Positions 22,004 through 33,715 of a stretch of DNA of 64,000 nt are shown in pieces. The notes below the pieces were generated by a model. It made no database searches. It saw only the letters and a program-made list of their open reading frames with translations, and was not told the DNA's origin. The position numbers and the translations under genes were made by a program. Each line of letters opens with the position of its first letter. Within the stretch, counting starts at the first letter, position 1. The stretch comes from Boletus sp. NGJ (lineage: Eukaryota > Basidiomycota > Agaricomycetes > Boletales > Boletaceae). The stretch lies in contig JAGTXK010000027.1 in the NCBI GenBank assembly GCA_019096195.1, positions 558,001 to 622,000 on the forward strand. Reading direction: 5' to 3'.

Positions 22004-23653
22004 ATGTCCACACTAGCCAACGAGCCTCCTTCTCCTCCCTCTCCACACGCCGGTGTCTTCTTTCCACCTTCCGTCCGAACTGGCCTGTTCTCTGCGCAGG
22101 AGAATGGTCACCGACCCCACGATTCCTCCGACTCAGACTCTACCAGCAAGGATTCACTCGTCTCTCCTGCCTCGGATCGGCACTCGCTCTACAGCGACGA
22201 CCCCTTGCTGAAGCCAGAGCCTCTCCCCCAGTCCAGCAAGGAGAAGAGTCCTCGTCGAGTGTACTTTGATTATGGCATCCCACACCTGGACCCTTCGTCC
22301 CCCGTATCCTCGAAATTCGAGGACAGTCAAGACATGGAGACCGGTCCATCCTCATCTTTCCACTCCTATACCCGTTTCATTAACCCCACTTCCTACGCGT
22401 TCCCTTGGGAGTTGCCCTTACCGTCTCATGCCCGCACCACGACGTCACACAGAACCGACTTTACCGACAAAGACTTTCGCACAGAGCCACCCTTGTTCTA
22501 CCACTCACAACCTTTCTGGCTTACTCTCTATTTCTGCTTCAACCTGGGGCTCACTTTGTACAACAAGGCAGTCCTCATCCACTTCCCATATGCCTACGCC
22601 CTTACTGCACTCCATGCCCTCTGCGGGTCCATCGGTGGCTTCTCCCTTTTACGTCTCGGAGTCTATGTGCCCGCCAAATTGACTGATGCAGACAACATGG
22701 CACTGCTCGCATTCAGCTCATTGTATACCTTTAACATCGCAGTCAGCAACCTTTCCCTGGAATTAGTCACCATCCCCGTGAGTCCTTTCAATGGCCCCGC
22801 GTCCTTTCCCCTCAAACTAATACCATCATCCTGTAGTTCCACCAGGTCGTCCGATCAGCCACCCCGATATTTACAGTTTTCCTTTCGATGCTTCTATTCG
22901 GTACGCGAAGTAGTAGGCAAAAGATTGCTTCCCTGGTTCCAGTCATCGTTGGCGTGGGTTTTGCGTACGTCATTAATGGGCGCTCATGATAAAGATCCAA
23001 GCTGAGAACATCCCACCGTAATAGGACTTATGGCGACTATTACTTTACTACTTCTGGATTTCTCCTGACCTTGCTAGGGACCCTGCTAGCTGCCATCAAA
23101 ACCATCTACACGAGTATTCTTCAGTCATCGCCATCTGCTCAAGCTCCAATAACATTCCGTTACTTGGTTCCCCCACGCCTTCAGCTACACCCCCTTGATC
23201 TTTTGACACGCATGGCCCCGTTGGCATTCATTCAGTGTGTGATATTATCATACACGACCGGCGAAATGGACCAAGTACGGCATTGGAGCACTCGAGAGTT
23301 GACGGCCTGGACCGCTGTTGCATTAGGTCTCAATGGAGCAATCGCATTTGGTCTCAATATCGTTAGCTTCACGGCAAACAAGAAAGCCGGTCCGCTGAGC
23401 ATGACCGTCGCAGGTATGTTCCCTCTTCCCTGAGTCTCTTCGGCCCTTGAGTGGGTCGGAGGCGAATTGAGCGGTGCAATGCTGATGCTTACGGATAGCA
23501 AACGTAAAGCAGGTTTTATCCATCGTTCTTGCGGTCGTTATCTTTAATGTGTCGATATCGGCGATGAACGCATTGGGTATCCTGCTTACACTAGGGGGCG
23601 GTGCTTGGTACGCTAGTGTGGAATATCGGGAGAAGAGGGCGCGATCACGGTAA
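22004..23653 (+). CDS. TPT/DUF250-family nucleotide-sugar or triose-phosphate transporter
   Basis: Multi-pass membrane transporter of the drug/metabolite superfamily, TPT branch, expected in Golgi or ER. It starts MSTLANEPPSPPSPHAG with about 130 residues of Ser/Pro-rich cytosolic leader, then PFWLTLYFCFNLGLTLYNKA (TM1), HALCGSIGGFSLLRLGVYVP, NIAVSNLSLELVTIP, FHQVVRSATPIFTVFLSMLL, VPVIVGVGFATYGDYYFTTS, GFLLTLLGTLLAAIKTIYTS, LDLLTRMAPLAFIQCVILSY, LNGAIAFGLNIVSFTANKKA, AGPLSMTVAANVKQVLSIVL and a last TM ending EYREKRARSR. Introns at about 22779-22836, 22964-23024 and 23414-23499 join in frame. The FHQ-x-VRS-x-TP and G-P-L-x-M-T-V-A-x-N-V-K motifs are TPT hallmarks. Substrate not predictable. 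Confidence 0.85.
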
Positions 23654-24443
23654 TCAGAGCACATGCTTGCCAAGCCTCTGAACGCGTGCAATTTATTTTT
23701 TCACTATCCGCTCTACGCAATACCCGCCCACGTCGGGGCATGCTCTTTTACCCTACATTGACACATCTGATCTGCGCTTTCCTCTCCAAAAGCGCTCTAC
23801 GTTTTCTCTTTCCTTGCGACGGTATCATACACTCATGTACGACAGTCTATGTTTCTCCCTCGTCTTCAGGTAATGGGGCATGATATATGATGGATCTCAA
23901 GCTCCCCGTGTGCATCGCTGCCACGGTTGACGCTGTCGAGCTCCAAGGGCTAGTTGTTGGAAGAGAATTGCGTCGGTCAATGTGATTTTCCTATCCGTTC
24001 CCTAACCGCAAACTATGATAGATCTATAGTTCGATGAGTCCTTCACGCCCGTGCCTTTTGATTAATTGATGTGCGGTTCTTGCCAGTGGGACAGCGTCGG
24101 AGAGCTTGATCAGCCATCCTCGGTTTCCGTTCCTCTACCGTACTTGAGCTAGCTGCATATCGATTCCCGCTCCGACCACTCAGGGCCATTGTAAACTCTT
24201 CATGCAAGGTGAGAACGGAAGCTGACCAAAACACATGATCCATGTGCACTTGTTATATATCAGGTGCACTGTCGAACTGAGCTGGGGCCTCTCCAGGACT
24301 GGCAGAAGAGTCGATCCCTGGTACTAGTTCCTTTTGAGCTTATCGTCGAGTCTGGTCCGGGTCGGTGATCTAGTTCTCGCAATCTTGAAGCTTTATTGAT
24401 TCATTGAAGTTCTACTCATAGCCGCATAACCGCCACTGCAGCC
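23654..24443. other. intergenic
   Basis: No gene recognised. TATA-like ttatatatca near 24252-24261 on the plus strand could be the old promoter of the ketopantoate reductase pseudogene at 24444. Confidence 0.45.
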
Positions 24444-25516
24444 ATGTCCACAGCCGTAAAGGATGACCTCGTCGTAGGATTTGGTGCGATAGGTTCCATC
24501 TGTACGAATCGACTTCCAATCAGTGTCCCTTGGTATCGGGTCAGACTCTTTCATCCTCAAACGTAGTAACGTAGCGGTCTGGCACGTGTGACCGTTGTAG
24601 CTAGGGGCAACTATGATGCCGTTCGTGGTGAGCCGAGCTTGGTCACGGCCTCTAGGTTGATGGCAAATATTAATGGTGATATGACCAAAACACGGGATGG
24701 GCATCCAAAGTAAGAAGTACGGCAACACCCGGGCTTGGTGACCAGATCGATCTCAAACTCAGCCCATCCACTTCACATTACATACCAAACACTTGGCAGT
24801 GGTCAAGTCGGTCGCAGAGGCAGCGGATAGACAAGTCGTATGGATCGCGTCAAACCTTGCGGGGAGGAACCAAGTGTCACACAACCACTTTGTAAGTATC
24901 CGCTCCTAAATTCAGAATAGCATTCAATCAGTTTCGCTTAATTCATGCGTTTGGTCTCGTTCTAACAGGATAGAGTCACACTCGGGATGTATAGACACGG
25001 AGATTACTCCACAACGTCTAACACGGAAGACGAATCTGCCGTTTTACACGGTTTTGGTGACATGCTGGAAGCGGGGGGTATCGTGCCCGAATTCGATGGT
25101 CGCGCTAGGTTGGTTTAGAGGTGATCCTGTCCTTGTATGCTTCCATTCTGACGTCTTCCGACAAGGCCGTGCGATGGGCTGGCCAGACGAAGAGGGCGGT
25201 CTCCCGTCCTGCGTGGCTGCGAGAATGATCTCGCGTACGGCTGCTCTGCATACCAGTCCCGAGGCGAACCACCTTCCTAGCATGCTTCTTGACTATAGAA
25301 ATGCGAGTCCAATCGAGGTCGAGGTCATTTTCGGCGAGGTTGTGAGAATGGCACGGGAGAGGAACGTTCCAGTCCCGGTAGGCTTCAACTAGCGTACACT
25401 TTGCAGTATCAGATGGACTGACGTCCTGCTAGCGCATTGAGACATTGTATGCGCTGTTGACCGCGATATAGAACCAGATCCTGGGAGGGTCAAAGACGCC
25501 AGTGGTCGAGTCGTAA
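24444..25516 (+). pseudogene. 2-dehydropantoate 2-reductase (ketopantoate reductase) pseudogene
   Basis: Decayed host gene. Recognisable pieces in order: MSTAVKDDLVVGFGAIGSI (nucleotide-binding loop), SFILKRS, GLARVTVVARGNYDAVR, KSVAEAADRQ, VVWIASNLAGRNQVSHNHF, DRVTLGMYRHGDYSTTSNTE, LHGFGDMLEAGGIVPEFDGR, FRQGRAMGWPDEEGGLPSC, PSMLLDYRNASPIEVEVIFG, EVVRMARERNVPVP and RIETLYALLTAI. Damage: a duplicated cgtag unit near 24562-24575 breaks the frame between LKRS and GLAR. About 70 residues expected between AADRQ and VVWIA are missing, and a second internal block expected after VPEFDGR is missing. A TAG at 25469-25471 stands where QNQIL is expected; ancestral frame continues to TAA at 25514-25516. 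Ancient function: NADPH reduction of ketopantoate in pantothenate/CoA synthesis, or a paralogue of that enzyme. Confidence 0.75.
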
Positions 25517-26358
25517 CGGTGATATGCTCGTACTAGTTGGTTACGATTTTTGTAACCTCCAAGTCACGTGCCAGTGAAAGAATTATGTACTCGACTTGAA
25601 GCGGGCCGTGGAACAATTTGACGTGTCTTTACAGTACTATCGATGAGGTAGATCCAAATGTCGATAACTTCGAGTACTCCAAGATTTTCTTCTCGTCTAC
25701 ATCGAGGGCGTAACTCCATCGTTATTTCGTACTCTCTCCATCAACCAAGGAGCTAGCTTGACACTGCACCTCCGTTCAACCGCCACGGTCGACGATATTT
25801 GCAGCATCCTCGGGTGCACGTCGTCAAGTTTTCATCAGGTGTCTTTATCGTTGGTGATCGATTCGCGACCGTCCAGGCGCATTCAGCGCCACCATACTAG
25901 ACATACATTTATCCCGAGATCGCAGCCCAGAGCTGAAGATGGGGAAATGTCCATGCATTCACCAGCCTTGGGTACATGTTGGGTCGCGCCTACGTTGAAC
26001 GTTCACTCCTGATCACTGCATGAATCCGCTATGGTAATATCAACAATTCTTCCCGCCTACAGTTTACTGATCAATGTGCCATTAGGTGTAGTCTTCTCGA
26101 CTCATCAGTGCCAGCTGTATCGTCTATGCTACGAAGGCTGTATTCACGGTTGATTTCAAGTCGGTATGCGAAGTCGATCTTTTGCAGGCTTTCATCAGAA
26201 TTTCAGAGTCTAACCAATCAGATAAGATAAGATTGCCTTGCGGATCGCGGCATTTATTGCCCAAGTTGAGTCACACAGGAGGACACAGCATCAACCTGAC
26301 GGGGAAAAAGCGGACGTGGGCTTTCTCACATCCACAACTCACATCCACTACCATACAA
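25517..26358. other. intergenic, Argonaute upstream region
   Basis: No gene recognised in about 840 bp; presumably the Argonaute promoter and 5' leader. Short frames here have no motif or splice support. Confidence 0.5.
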
Positions 26359-29300
26359 ATGAGCAACAGAGGTCGTGGTTTCGACCGGGGAAGAGGTGGC
26401 GGACGCGGTGGCGGAGGGGGTGGGCGAGGATCTCCCGACCCCCGTGGTCGTGGAGGTCCCCCTCCACACTTCCGAGGTAGCGATCGTGGTGGCAGAGGAT
26501 TTCAAGACCGTGGTGGATCTAGGGGCCGCGCCCGAGGAGGGTATGTGTTTCACTCGTCTCTCGAGCATACCGGTAAACCCTCTTCTCTAGCGTTTTCTTG
26601 CGTGGACAACGTGCAGATATCGACCGACGCATCGCGGATGACTCAGACAAGGCGCTGGTTGCCACATTTGCAGCATCACGTTCAAGTGCTGAATCTGATA
26701 GCATGCCCTTGCGTCCAGAATTTGGGACGGAAGGAACAGAAATCAAGCTTCGCACCAATTTCTTTCCTGTGCGGGTGCCAAAAGGCCCCTTGTACGAGTA
26801 CGATGTATCCATCACTCCTGTGGCAGGAACTGCCAACCGTCGCGTGAAAAAACGCATTTACCAGCTTGCCGAACAAACAACTGCATGGAGACAAGCTGGA
26901 ATGACAGGCAAGGTGGCGCACGATTGCAGCGCCAAACTCATTGCTGCCTTGCTGCTACCCGAGCCCCTGACAATCAAAGTTCCATACTACGATGAAGATG
27001 AAAGTGGTCCTGCCCAACAAGGTGGAAAGGAGTATACACTCACGATCAAATTCACCCAAGAAATTGACACTTCGAACCTCATGAGGTACCTGTGACGTCT
27101 CTTGCGATTTTGAATGGTAGCCTGACATGCCCTAGTTATCTAGCAGGCCAAGCACAGTTTCGGAATTACGACGTATTGCCCGTCATTGCTGCCTTGAACA
27201 TCATCCTCGCGTCTGCCCCAGGCAGGACAGGTATCATGGTCGGCAGAAATCGGTATTTCTTCCGTGCTGCGGCCGAACCGCACAGGCTTGGTGGCGGCCT
27301 CGAGGCGTGGAAAGGCTTTTATTCATCGATCCGGCCAGCTCATAGGCAGCTGATGGTGAATGTCAACGTTTGCACGACAGCATTTTACATCCCTGGTAAC
27401 CTGGCGCGTGCAATGATGGAATTCCGGGACTCCTCGTTTGGTGCACGGATGGAGGTTTTCTGCAAGGGTGTTCGGATCAAGGCTACCCATCTTGGATATC
27501 GGAAGACTGTCAAGAAGCTTGCACGGCACAACGCAAAAACATATTCGTTTGACTCTCCTGAATATGGCCGTGTCACCGTGCAACAATATTTCAAACGCAG
27601 TAAGTTTACCGATTAGCTCCTTCGCTCGGATTCTATAGCCACTGTTCCCAGAATACAAAATTTCGTTGCAATACCCCGACTTGCAGCTCGTCGACGTCGG
27701 TGGGCAGAAGACAAACTACTTGCCTCCAGAAGTTTGCGAAATACTTCCGGATCAACCTTTCCGTGGAAAACTGACAGATGAACATACCGCCTCAATGATT
27801 ACTGTAGCGTGTCAACCTCCTAACGTGAATGGGGAGGCGATCGTCAACCAAGGTCTTAACAGTCTCGGGCTGAGGGTAGCCGGGCCGGAACTCCAGTCTT
27901 TCGGCGTCAGCATCGGTCCAGATATGGCCGTGGTGCCTGGGCGCATCTTGCCCAAACCTGGGATCAAGTACCTGACTAGTCAGGCTTCCATCGACGACAA
28001 AGCCTCCTGGAATCTCAGAGGGGTCAAGTTCGCAGTCGGTGCACGGCTGGATAAGTGGACAGTTCTTGTGATCAAGGACAGCACCAGAGATGAATTCGCT
28101 GATTCTACAGACCCAACCCTTCGTGAAGTCGTGTCCGGCTTCCGCAAGATGTGTATCACGAGCGGAATGCAGGTCCCTACCGATCCGGTTTACGCTACCG
28201 TCCAGCTTCCACCCAAGGATTTATCTGATCCCTTGAGACGGGCGGCTATCGATACCATCAGAAATACGCTCTTGACTGTCAAGCCAAAGCCTACTCTGCT
28301 CTTTGTCATGCTGGCCAATACTGACAAGGCTATATACGAGGGCTTGAAGCACCTTTGCGACGTCTACCTGGACGTGGCCACTGTGTGCGTTCAATCTTCC
28401 AAAATTCGCAAGAGTAGTCCGCAGTACTTTGCAAACGTGGCGTTAAAGTTCAACATGAAGATGGGTGGGGTCAATCACAAATTGGACTCAAACAGCGCGA
28501 GATGGTTGAGCGGCGCGCCTACCATGATCGTCGGCATGGATGTCACCCATCCAAGCCCCGGTAGTGCACCAGGGACTCGTGAGAACATCCTCTTTTGTCG
28601 CTGTGTACCCTTTTGACACGCGTTTGCACCTAGCATCCGTTGCGGCCGTCGTTGCGAGTATCGACAGCAATTATGCACAATATCCAGCCAGCTTGGAAAT
28701 TCAAGAGTCTAAGAAAGAGGTATTGTGCCTTGAATGACACCGTCCTTTACTGACTGAATGGTTTTTGGAAGATGATCACAAACCTCGATGGTATGATGGT
28801 CGATCGCCTGAAGCTCTTCCACAGGAAAACCGGAAAACTTCCTGAGCGTATTCTAGTGTATCGTGATGGTGTTTCAGAGGTATGTCTTGTGTCCCCGTTC
28901 GTTTCGACGATCTCATCCTTTGTAGGGCCAATTCAACATCGTCAGATTAGAGGAACGACCTCTGATCTTCAAAGCCTTCCAGACCTTTAGCACTCCCAAG
29001 GGGCCATACAGACCCAAACTTACGATTATCATCTGTGGCAAACGCCACCATACGCGCTTTTACCCCACTGAAGAGGCCAGCGCCGCAGGAGACGGAAATC
29101 CCCGTCCAGGCACTGTGGTTGATCGGGGTGTCACTGCCGTCTATGATTTCGATTTCTTCCTACAAGGTTAGTAGTCGATCTATGACCGTGAGTTCTGTCT
29201 TCTGAAACTAGGAGTAGCACATGGCGGGTTGCAAGGCACCACTCGCCCCACTCACTACTACGTCGTCCACGATGAAATCGGCTTTAAGGCGAACGAAATC

Positions 29301-29570
29301 CAGGGCCTTACCAACGCTCTCAGCTATATGTTTGCACGCGCAACAAAGGCTGTTAGCTTGGTGTCCCCTGCCTATTACGCAGACGTCGCCTGCGAACGCG
29401 GGAGATGCTATCTGCGAAAGCTTTTCCTTGGATACGTTGGCAATGGAACGGCGGCGAGCGGTACTGGGAGCGGGAGCGCCGCGGAGCAAGATGTAATGAG
29501 AGAAGCACAGCAGCTATGGCATAACGGCGTGACCAGGGCAGGTCTCAAGGACACCATGTTTTACCTTTGA
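26359..29570 (+). CDS. AGO: Argonaute (PAZ-PIWI) protein
   Basis: Core effector of RNA silencing; binds small RNAs and cleaves complementary RNA. It starts MSNRGRGFDRGRGGG with an RGG/Gly-rich N-tail, then (after an intron at 26541-26590) VFLRGQRADIDRRIADDSDK. N domain: KLRTNFFPVRVPKG. Linker and PAZ: NYDVLPVIAALNIILASAPG, MVNVNVCTTAFYIPGNLARA, KATHLGYRKTVKKL, NYLPPEVCEILPDQPFRGKL. MID: LLFVMLANTDKAIYEGLKHL. The PIWI catalytic residues appear intact: Asp in IVGMDVTHPSPGS, Glu in SLEIQESKKE, Asp in ILVYRDGVSEGQFN, His in HYYVVHDEIG. The usual carboxy end is present (AGLKDTMFYL). Introns at about 28579-28632, 28723-28772, 28880-28925 and 29166-29217. Complete and likely slicing-competent. Confidence 0.93.
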
Positions 29571-29808
29571 GTTGCGTTGCCATGACCTCGCCTCCGAGAG
29601 GCGGGAATTTCCTTGATCTTGATTAATCTCTTTTATTATACTCACAATTTGTCACTATAGTGTTTGGTTTCTCCTGGATATTGTACAGTATTTGTCCGGC
29701 CAAACCTAGCCCCCAGGTTACCGTGCTGTATACGTTGATGTGTATTCTTGGTTTGGTAGTCCTGTAAACGAATTGGCTATGTCGTCTTTATGAAACCTTT
29801 GCGCTAAT

Positions 29809-31687
29809 CTACGCGTGCAAAGTAGGAATCGTCGGTACTTGTACAGAATTGGCCCAAGCATTCCGTTGTTGATCCCGAATCGGCTTCCGCGCGTTTAGCC
29901 TGCCCATGACAGAGTCCTGTTCACTCAAGTACATAAAAGTTGAGTAACATGCGTTCACTTACACGCCGAGCATGGAGTTCACGTATGCTATGAGACGTGA
30001 GTATGTTGATCTGTACAGGAACATGGACAAGCTTACATTTGCTCAATATCGCAGCGGGGGCGACCGTCAGGAATTGGGTAAACGAATTGCCCTGGTCCAC
30101 ATAATACTAGAGAGACAAATTAGGCATACATACATGCGCAATCGGTAGACTCACCAGGATTGCCATCGCTAGCGAATTGATGCTGTGCAGATCGAACACG
30201 AAAGAGGGTCACTCGAGGAGACTGCAGTGTGAGTGCAAACTTACAACGTAAATAAGCCCATTTGCACGAAAACGATAAGCAATTTCTTGACGAAAGTCTC
30301 CCTCCTATATCAAAAAGCTATGAAATTTCCACAACTGGATGATGATGATCGGATGCGTACCGAATGCTTGCTGGCCGTAAGTAATATATCACAGAAAGGG
30401 TAATCGTGGCATCGCAGGCCGCGCTCGCGAGCGAAGACCATGGCATATACTGACAAGGCTGATTAATCTATGACGTCGAGATTCGAAGTTAAAAATGTCG
30501 TTGCGCACTTTCGTGGAGTATAGGACGGCGTTAGTCGGTGTCTGGATACTATTTGATGATTATCAGCCGAGCATGAAGGGTATCGATAGTTTTGGGGTGC
30601 AAACATTTCAGCGACGACCACTGTATTGACCAGAATGAAGGGGTAATCAGCAGAGAAAGGAAAGGTCACGTACTCAACCCGAATACTATGAAAACGTCAG
30701 CAAGCTGCCACTCAATGACTGACAAGTTTGTTGACACACCTAGCTGAAGAGTCGCAGACGCAAGCTATATGATGTTCAGTTTCAACCCGTTCCTACGTGA
30801 GAACATCATACCACTGCAAACGCAATTATTCTGTTTTGACCACTGACTTCAAGACGAACGTCACGATAAACATGAAGAATCCAGTGGTCAAGAACTTACT
30901 TATCCAGACTCTGTGAGTATAAAAGCTGGAGAGAATAATATGAGAAATATGAGAGAATTTTCAGGGAGCAGGTGTTATACACTTGAACTATGAAAGTGAT
31001 ACAGTACTTGGGGTACTCAGCCACCGATTCGTGTTTGCTTGGTGGAACCACTCACAACGAGCAAGACGGTTAGCTTTGAGGCATAATCAGCATATGAAAA
31101 GGTTGAGCCAGACCGACTTACAATCGTTGCTCTAGGAAGGCACCAAAGGTTGACTCTATATGTGTAAATGCGCTGGTAAAGAACCATCGCAACTTACTTT
31201 GGAACGTAATAAGAACACGACGGAGAGGTGTTCCTGCGACAGATGACCAGTAGCTGGTAGAATACTGCTAGCATAGTGAAGAAGTGCGCTGTGTCGAGTA
31301 CGCTGACGTTGGAAAACAAGGGGGGTGACAATGCAGCGGGACCGACACGGGATCCGCAACTCACGCGACAGTGTACACCTGCCCGACAATGTTGAATTAT
31401 CGTGTCCTCGCATCCATATAACTGTTCCACCTACCAGAAGTTTTACAATGATCTTGTCGCACCGAAACGCTCGCAAGTAAAATGCGAACTGGCAGATTTC
31501 GACACCGTACAAGCTAACATAGAATGATTGAGTTCAACTAGTCAGTGAGTCGGAGGCTGAGTACTGCAACATACAACACTGCGACGACCAGACCTGTCAA
31601 GAGGATTGTGGACGGCGCATTCTCTATGACTGCCACCAATGATGGAACAATGGACACGCACCTATGTACCCTGGGCCCCAAATCCAT
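29809..31687 (-). CDS. DUF6534-like multi-pass membrane protein
   Basis: Minus-strand gene built from many short exons, a pattern common in Agaricomycete DUF6534 proteins. Recognisable pieces: AVIENAPSTILLTGLVVAV (TM1) joined by an intron to LYGVEICQFAFYLRAFRCDK and IIVKLLV; VLDTAHFFTMLAVFYQLLV (the conserved LDT-H helix); near the end DLHSINSLAMAIL, YYVDQGNSFTQFLTVAPAAI, YVNSMLGVLNARKPIRDQQ (YVNS-LxxLNAR signature) and stop after TIPTLHA. About seven transmembrane helices are expected by family. I could not place every internal exon between 30.2 and 31.2 kb. Function of the family is unknown; plasma-membrane receptor-like topology is often suggested. The start at MDLGPRVHR (31687) is tentative. 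Confidence 0.65.
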
Positions 31688-32015
31688 GTGAACGGATAAC
31701 TTGAAACATCCACCGCTGGTAGCATGGTCTGACAACGATAATAGCAAGAAACCACCCAACTGCCTGGAGGGTGATTTTTAAATAAATTGATGGTCCACGC
31801 GAGCTCCTTGAGGCATCATTGCATAGTACATCGTACGGCGGCAATCTGAGAACTCCGTTGTGTGTTTGAATGGGATACATATGAACAATACAGCCTTATC
31901 ATAAGAACGTCACCCGGAACGGGATATCACTCAATAACGTTAGTCGGACGTACTCACACAGTTGAGCAGCCTGAGACCCACCGTGCTTGTCCTTCCTACT
32001 ACCCAAAATTTACGA
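31688..32015. other. intergenic
   Basis: Same-strand gap between the phosphatase and the DUF6534-like gene. TATA-like taaataaatt near 31777-31786 could serve the latter on the minus strand. Confidence 0.45.
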
Positions 32016-33715
32016 CTACATATAATATTCGTCTAGGATGACTCTGGCGTGTGACGTGCCGTCTTCCATCATGACATAGGTTTCTATACCTTCCAGAGGG
32101 GCTGCTGAGTGGAATACAATGGAGCGAACACCTCTACCCCATTTTGGACCGCTATACCCTCCGTACCTTTGACACATGAGTTAAATCAACTTTGGACCAA
32201 AACGGACGGCCGACGAAGGACATACCCCGAGTGCTTGTTGAAGCAAAAGATTACTGCATAGGTTGGCTCACGGGCGCACCATTCGTTCCCATGATCTAGT
32301 AGTCTGGTCAAGCCTCGCATCGTTCAGTCATTCGGAGCCTACTTCACCATGACCGGAGATGACCGCGCGTAGGTTCTTCACGTTGGTGTTCAATGAGTGC
32401 CAAAACTCATTATCTCTGCCAAGCGATGCAGGATCACTCGAGGCCTGCGTAGAACCGTGTCCCAAGGTATCCGCTTCAAAGTGGTCACACTTTCTTGGCA
32501 TTAAAACGTAAGGAGGTTCGCCGAACCTACCATTCAACCCAGGGTTAGTGGAACTATTCAAAATTTCTTGGACATCCTGGATAACGTGTCTACTTCCGTC
32601 GGTAAACATCCATCCAAAGTCACAACAAGAAGGCACCGACGGAGGTATATGCACAAAGGCGAGTGCACTTCGCTGTTCCGGCTGTCCCCAGGCGGTATTC
32701 ATATTCTCCGTCTCGCTTTTAATCCATTCGGCGACACTCGAGTCTACCCAGTCTGGCATGTGACTGCCATCCTTGTACACGCCACCTGAGACTCGCGTGA
32801 ACACGGATAGAACCTACGTTGCCCACCACATACGCATACCTCGCGAGTCAAAGAACCATAATATCAATGCAGGACTGGCATCTGAGAAACAGGGCTGCTA
32901 TGGAACTTTGTGGAGGACGGCCGGTGCTGGCTCACCTGTCACTTTCTGGTAGACGGGAACCCAGTAATTTCCGGGTCCACCAGCGCCGCCTACTCCAGGC
33001 GGAGAAAGTCGTGTATAACTCCGGGGAGATATTGCTGTTTCTCGTGCGATCTCTTCGGCGCGCGTGATGTTGATGTGGCTGTCATGATTCTGTAGTAGGT
33101 GAAGGTCGGCGTAACAGAAGACGAGTGAAAATACAAAATGCTGACCCCTGAAGTGGAAGAAAAGGGGATCTTCGCGGCGTTTAAGGGGCGCACAATGGAA
33201 TCGATTAAAGATGTGGAATTCTCGAGAAACGTATCTATCGTTGAATAGTTACGGGTATGATTTGAACAAAAACCCGACTGACTCACTTTCTCCCGTAATG
33301 AGGTCTCCGTTGATCACGCTGCCCAACAATGACCATTCAATGCCTTCCGATGAGTGCACAGGAAATTACGGGGCCTTACACATAGTCCGGTGTCTCGATA
33401 TTCAACAGCGTCTCCATCAACACATTCGTCTTGATGTCTTGCTCCGGTCCCCACCAGTCCCAAGGATTCTCTCCGAAATGAACGTCAGAAAAAATAGTTA
33501 ACTTAAAGGAACCATCCTGGTTGAAGCTAATCCGAGGTTTGTCAGGGTAGGGGTCAAGTTCGAGCGACCCGAGCGACAGCGAAACATCTCAGTGGGACTT
33601 GTTCATGCGGGGCATGTCCAGGCGCCAATTCGGCACTGTCGCCAGACAGACCTGCAGGGTTGATCGCGTATGCGTAGATACAAGGAACGAGGTAGCACGT
33701 CAGCGCCAGCCGCAT
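32016..33715 (-). CDS. secreted calcineurin-like metallophosphoesterase (Dcr2/purple-acid-phosphatase-like)
   Basis: Binuclear-metal phosphoesterase. It starts MRLALTCYLVPCIYAYAINP, a probable signal peptide. Exons then read SLELDPYPDKPRISF, FKLTIFSDVHFGENPWDWW (first metal motif D-x-H), GPEQDIKTNVLMETLLNIET, YVVINGDLITGE (GD motif), RPLNAAKIPFSSTS, NHDSHINITRAEEIARETA (NHD motif), NYWVPVYQKVT, WFFDSRG, YKDGSHMPDWVDSSVAEWI, LAFVHIPPSV (H motif), RAVISGHDHGNEWCAREPTY (GHDHG, split by the intron at about 32345), FNKHSG, YGGYSGPKWGRGVRSIVF and a last exon ending RVILDEYYM. All expected metal ligands are visible. Likely extracellular or vesicular phosphatase; substrate unknown. It lies 328 bp upstream, same strand, of the DUF6534-like gene. 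Confidence 0.8.

Noticed and set aside
24393-24728. Minus-strand 111-codon frame that looks like a small secreted protein
   Set aside because: It is the antisense of the ketopantoate reductase pseudogene's first exons; no motif on the minus strand.
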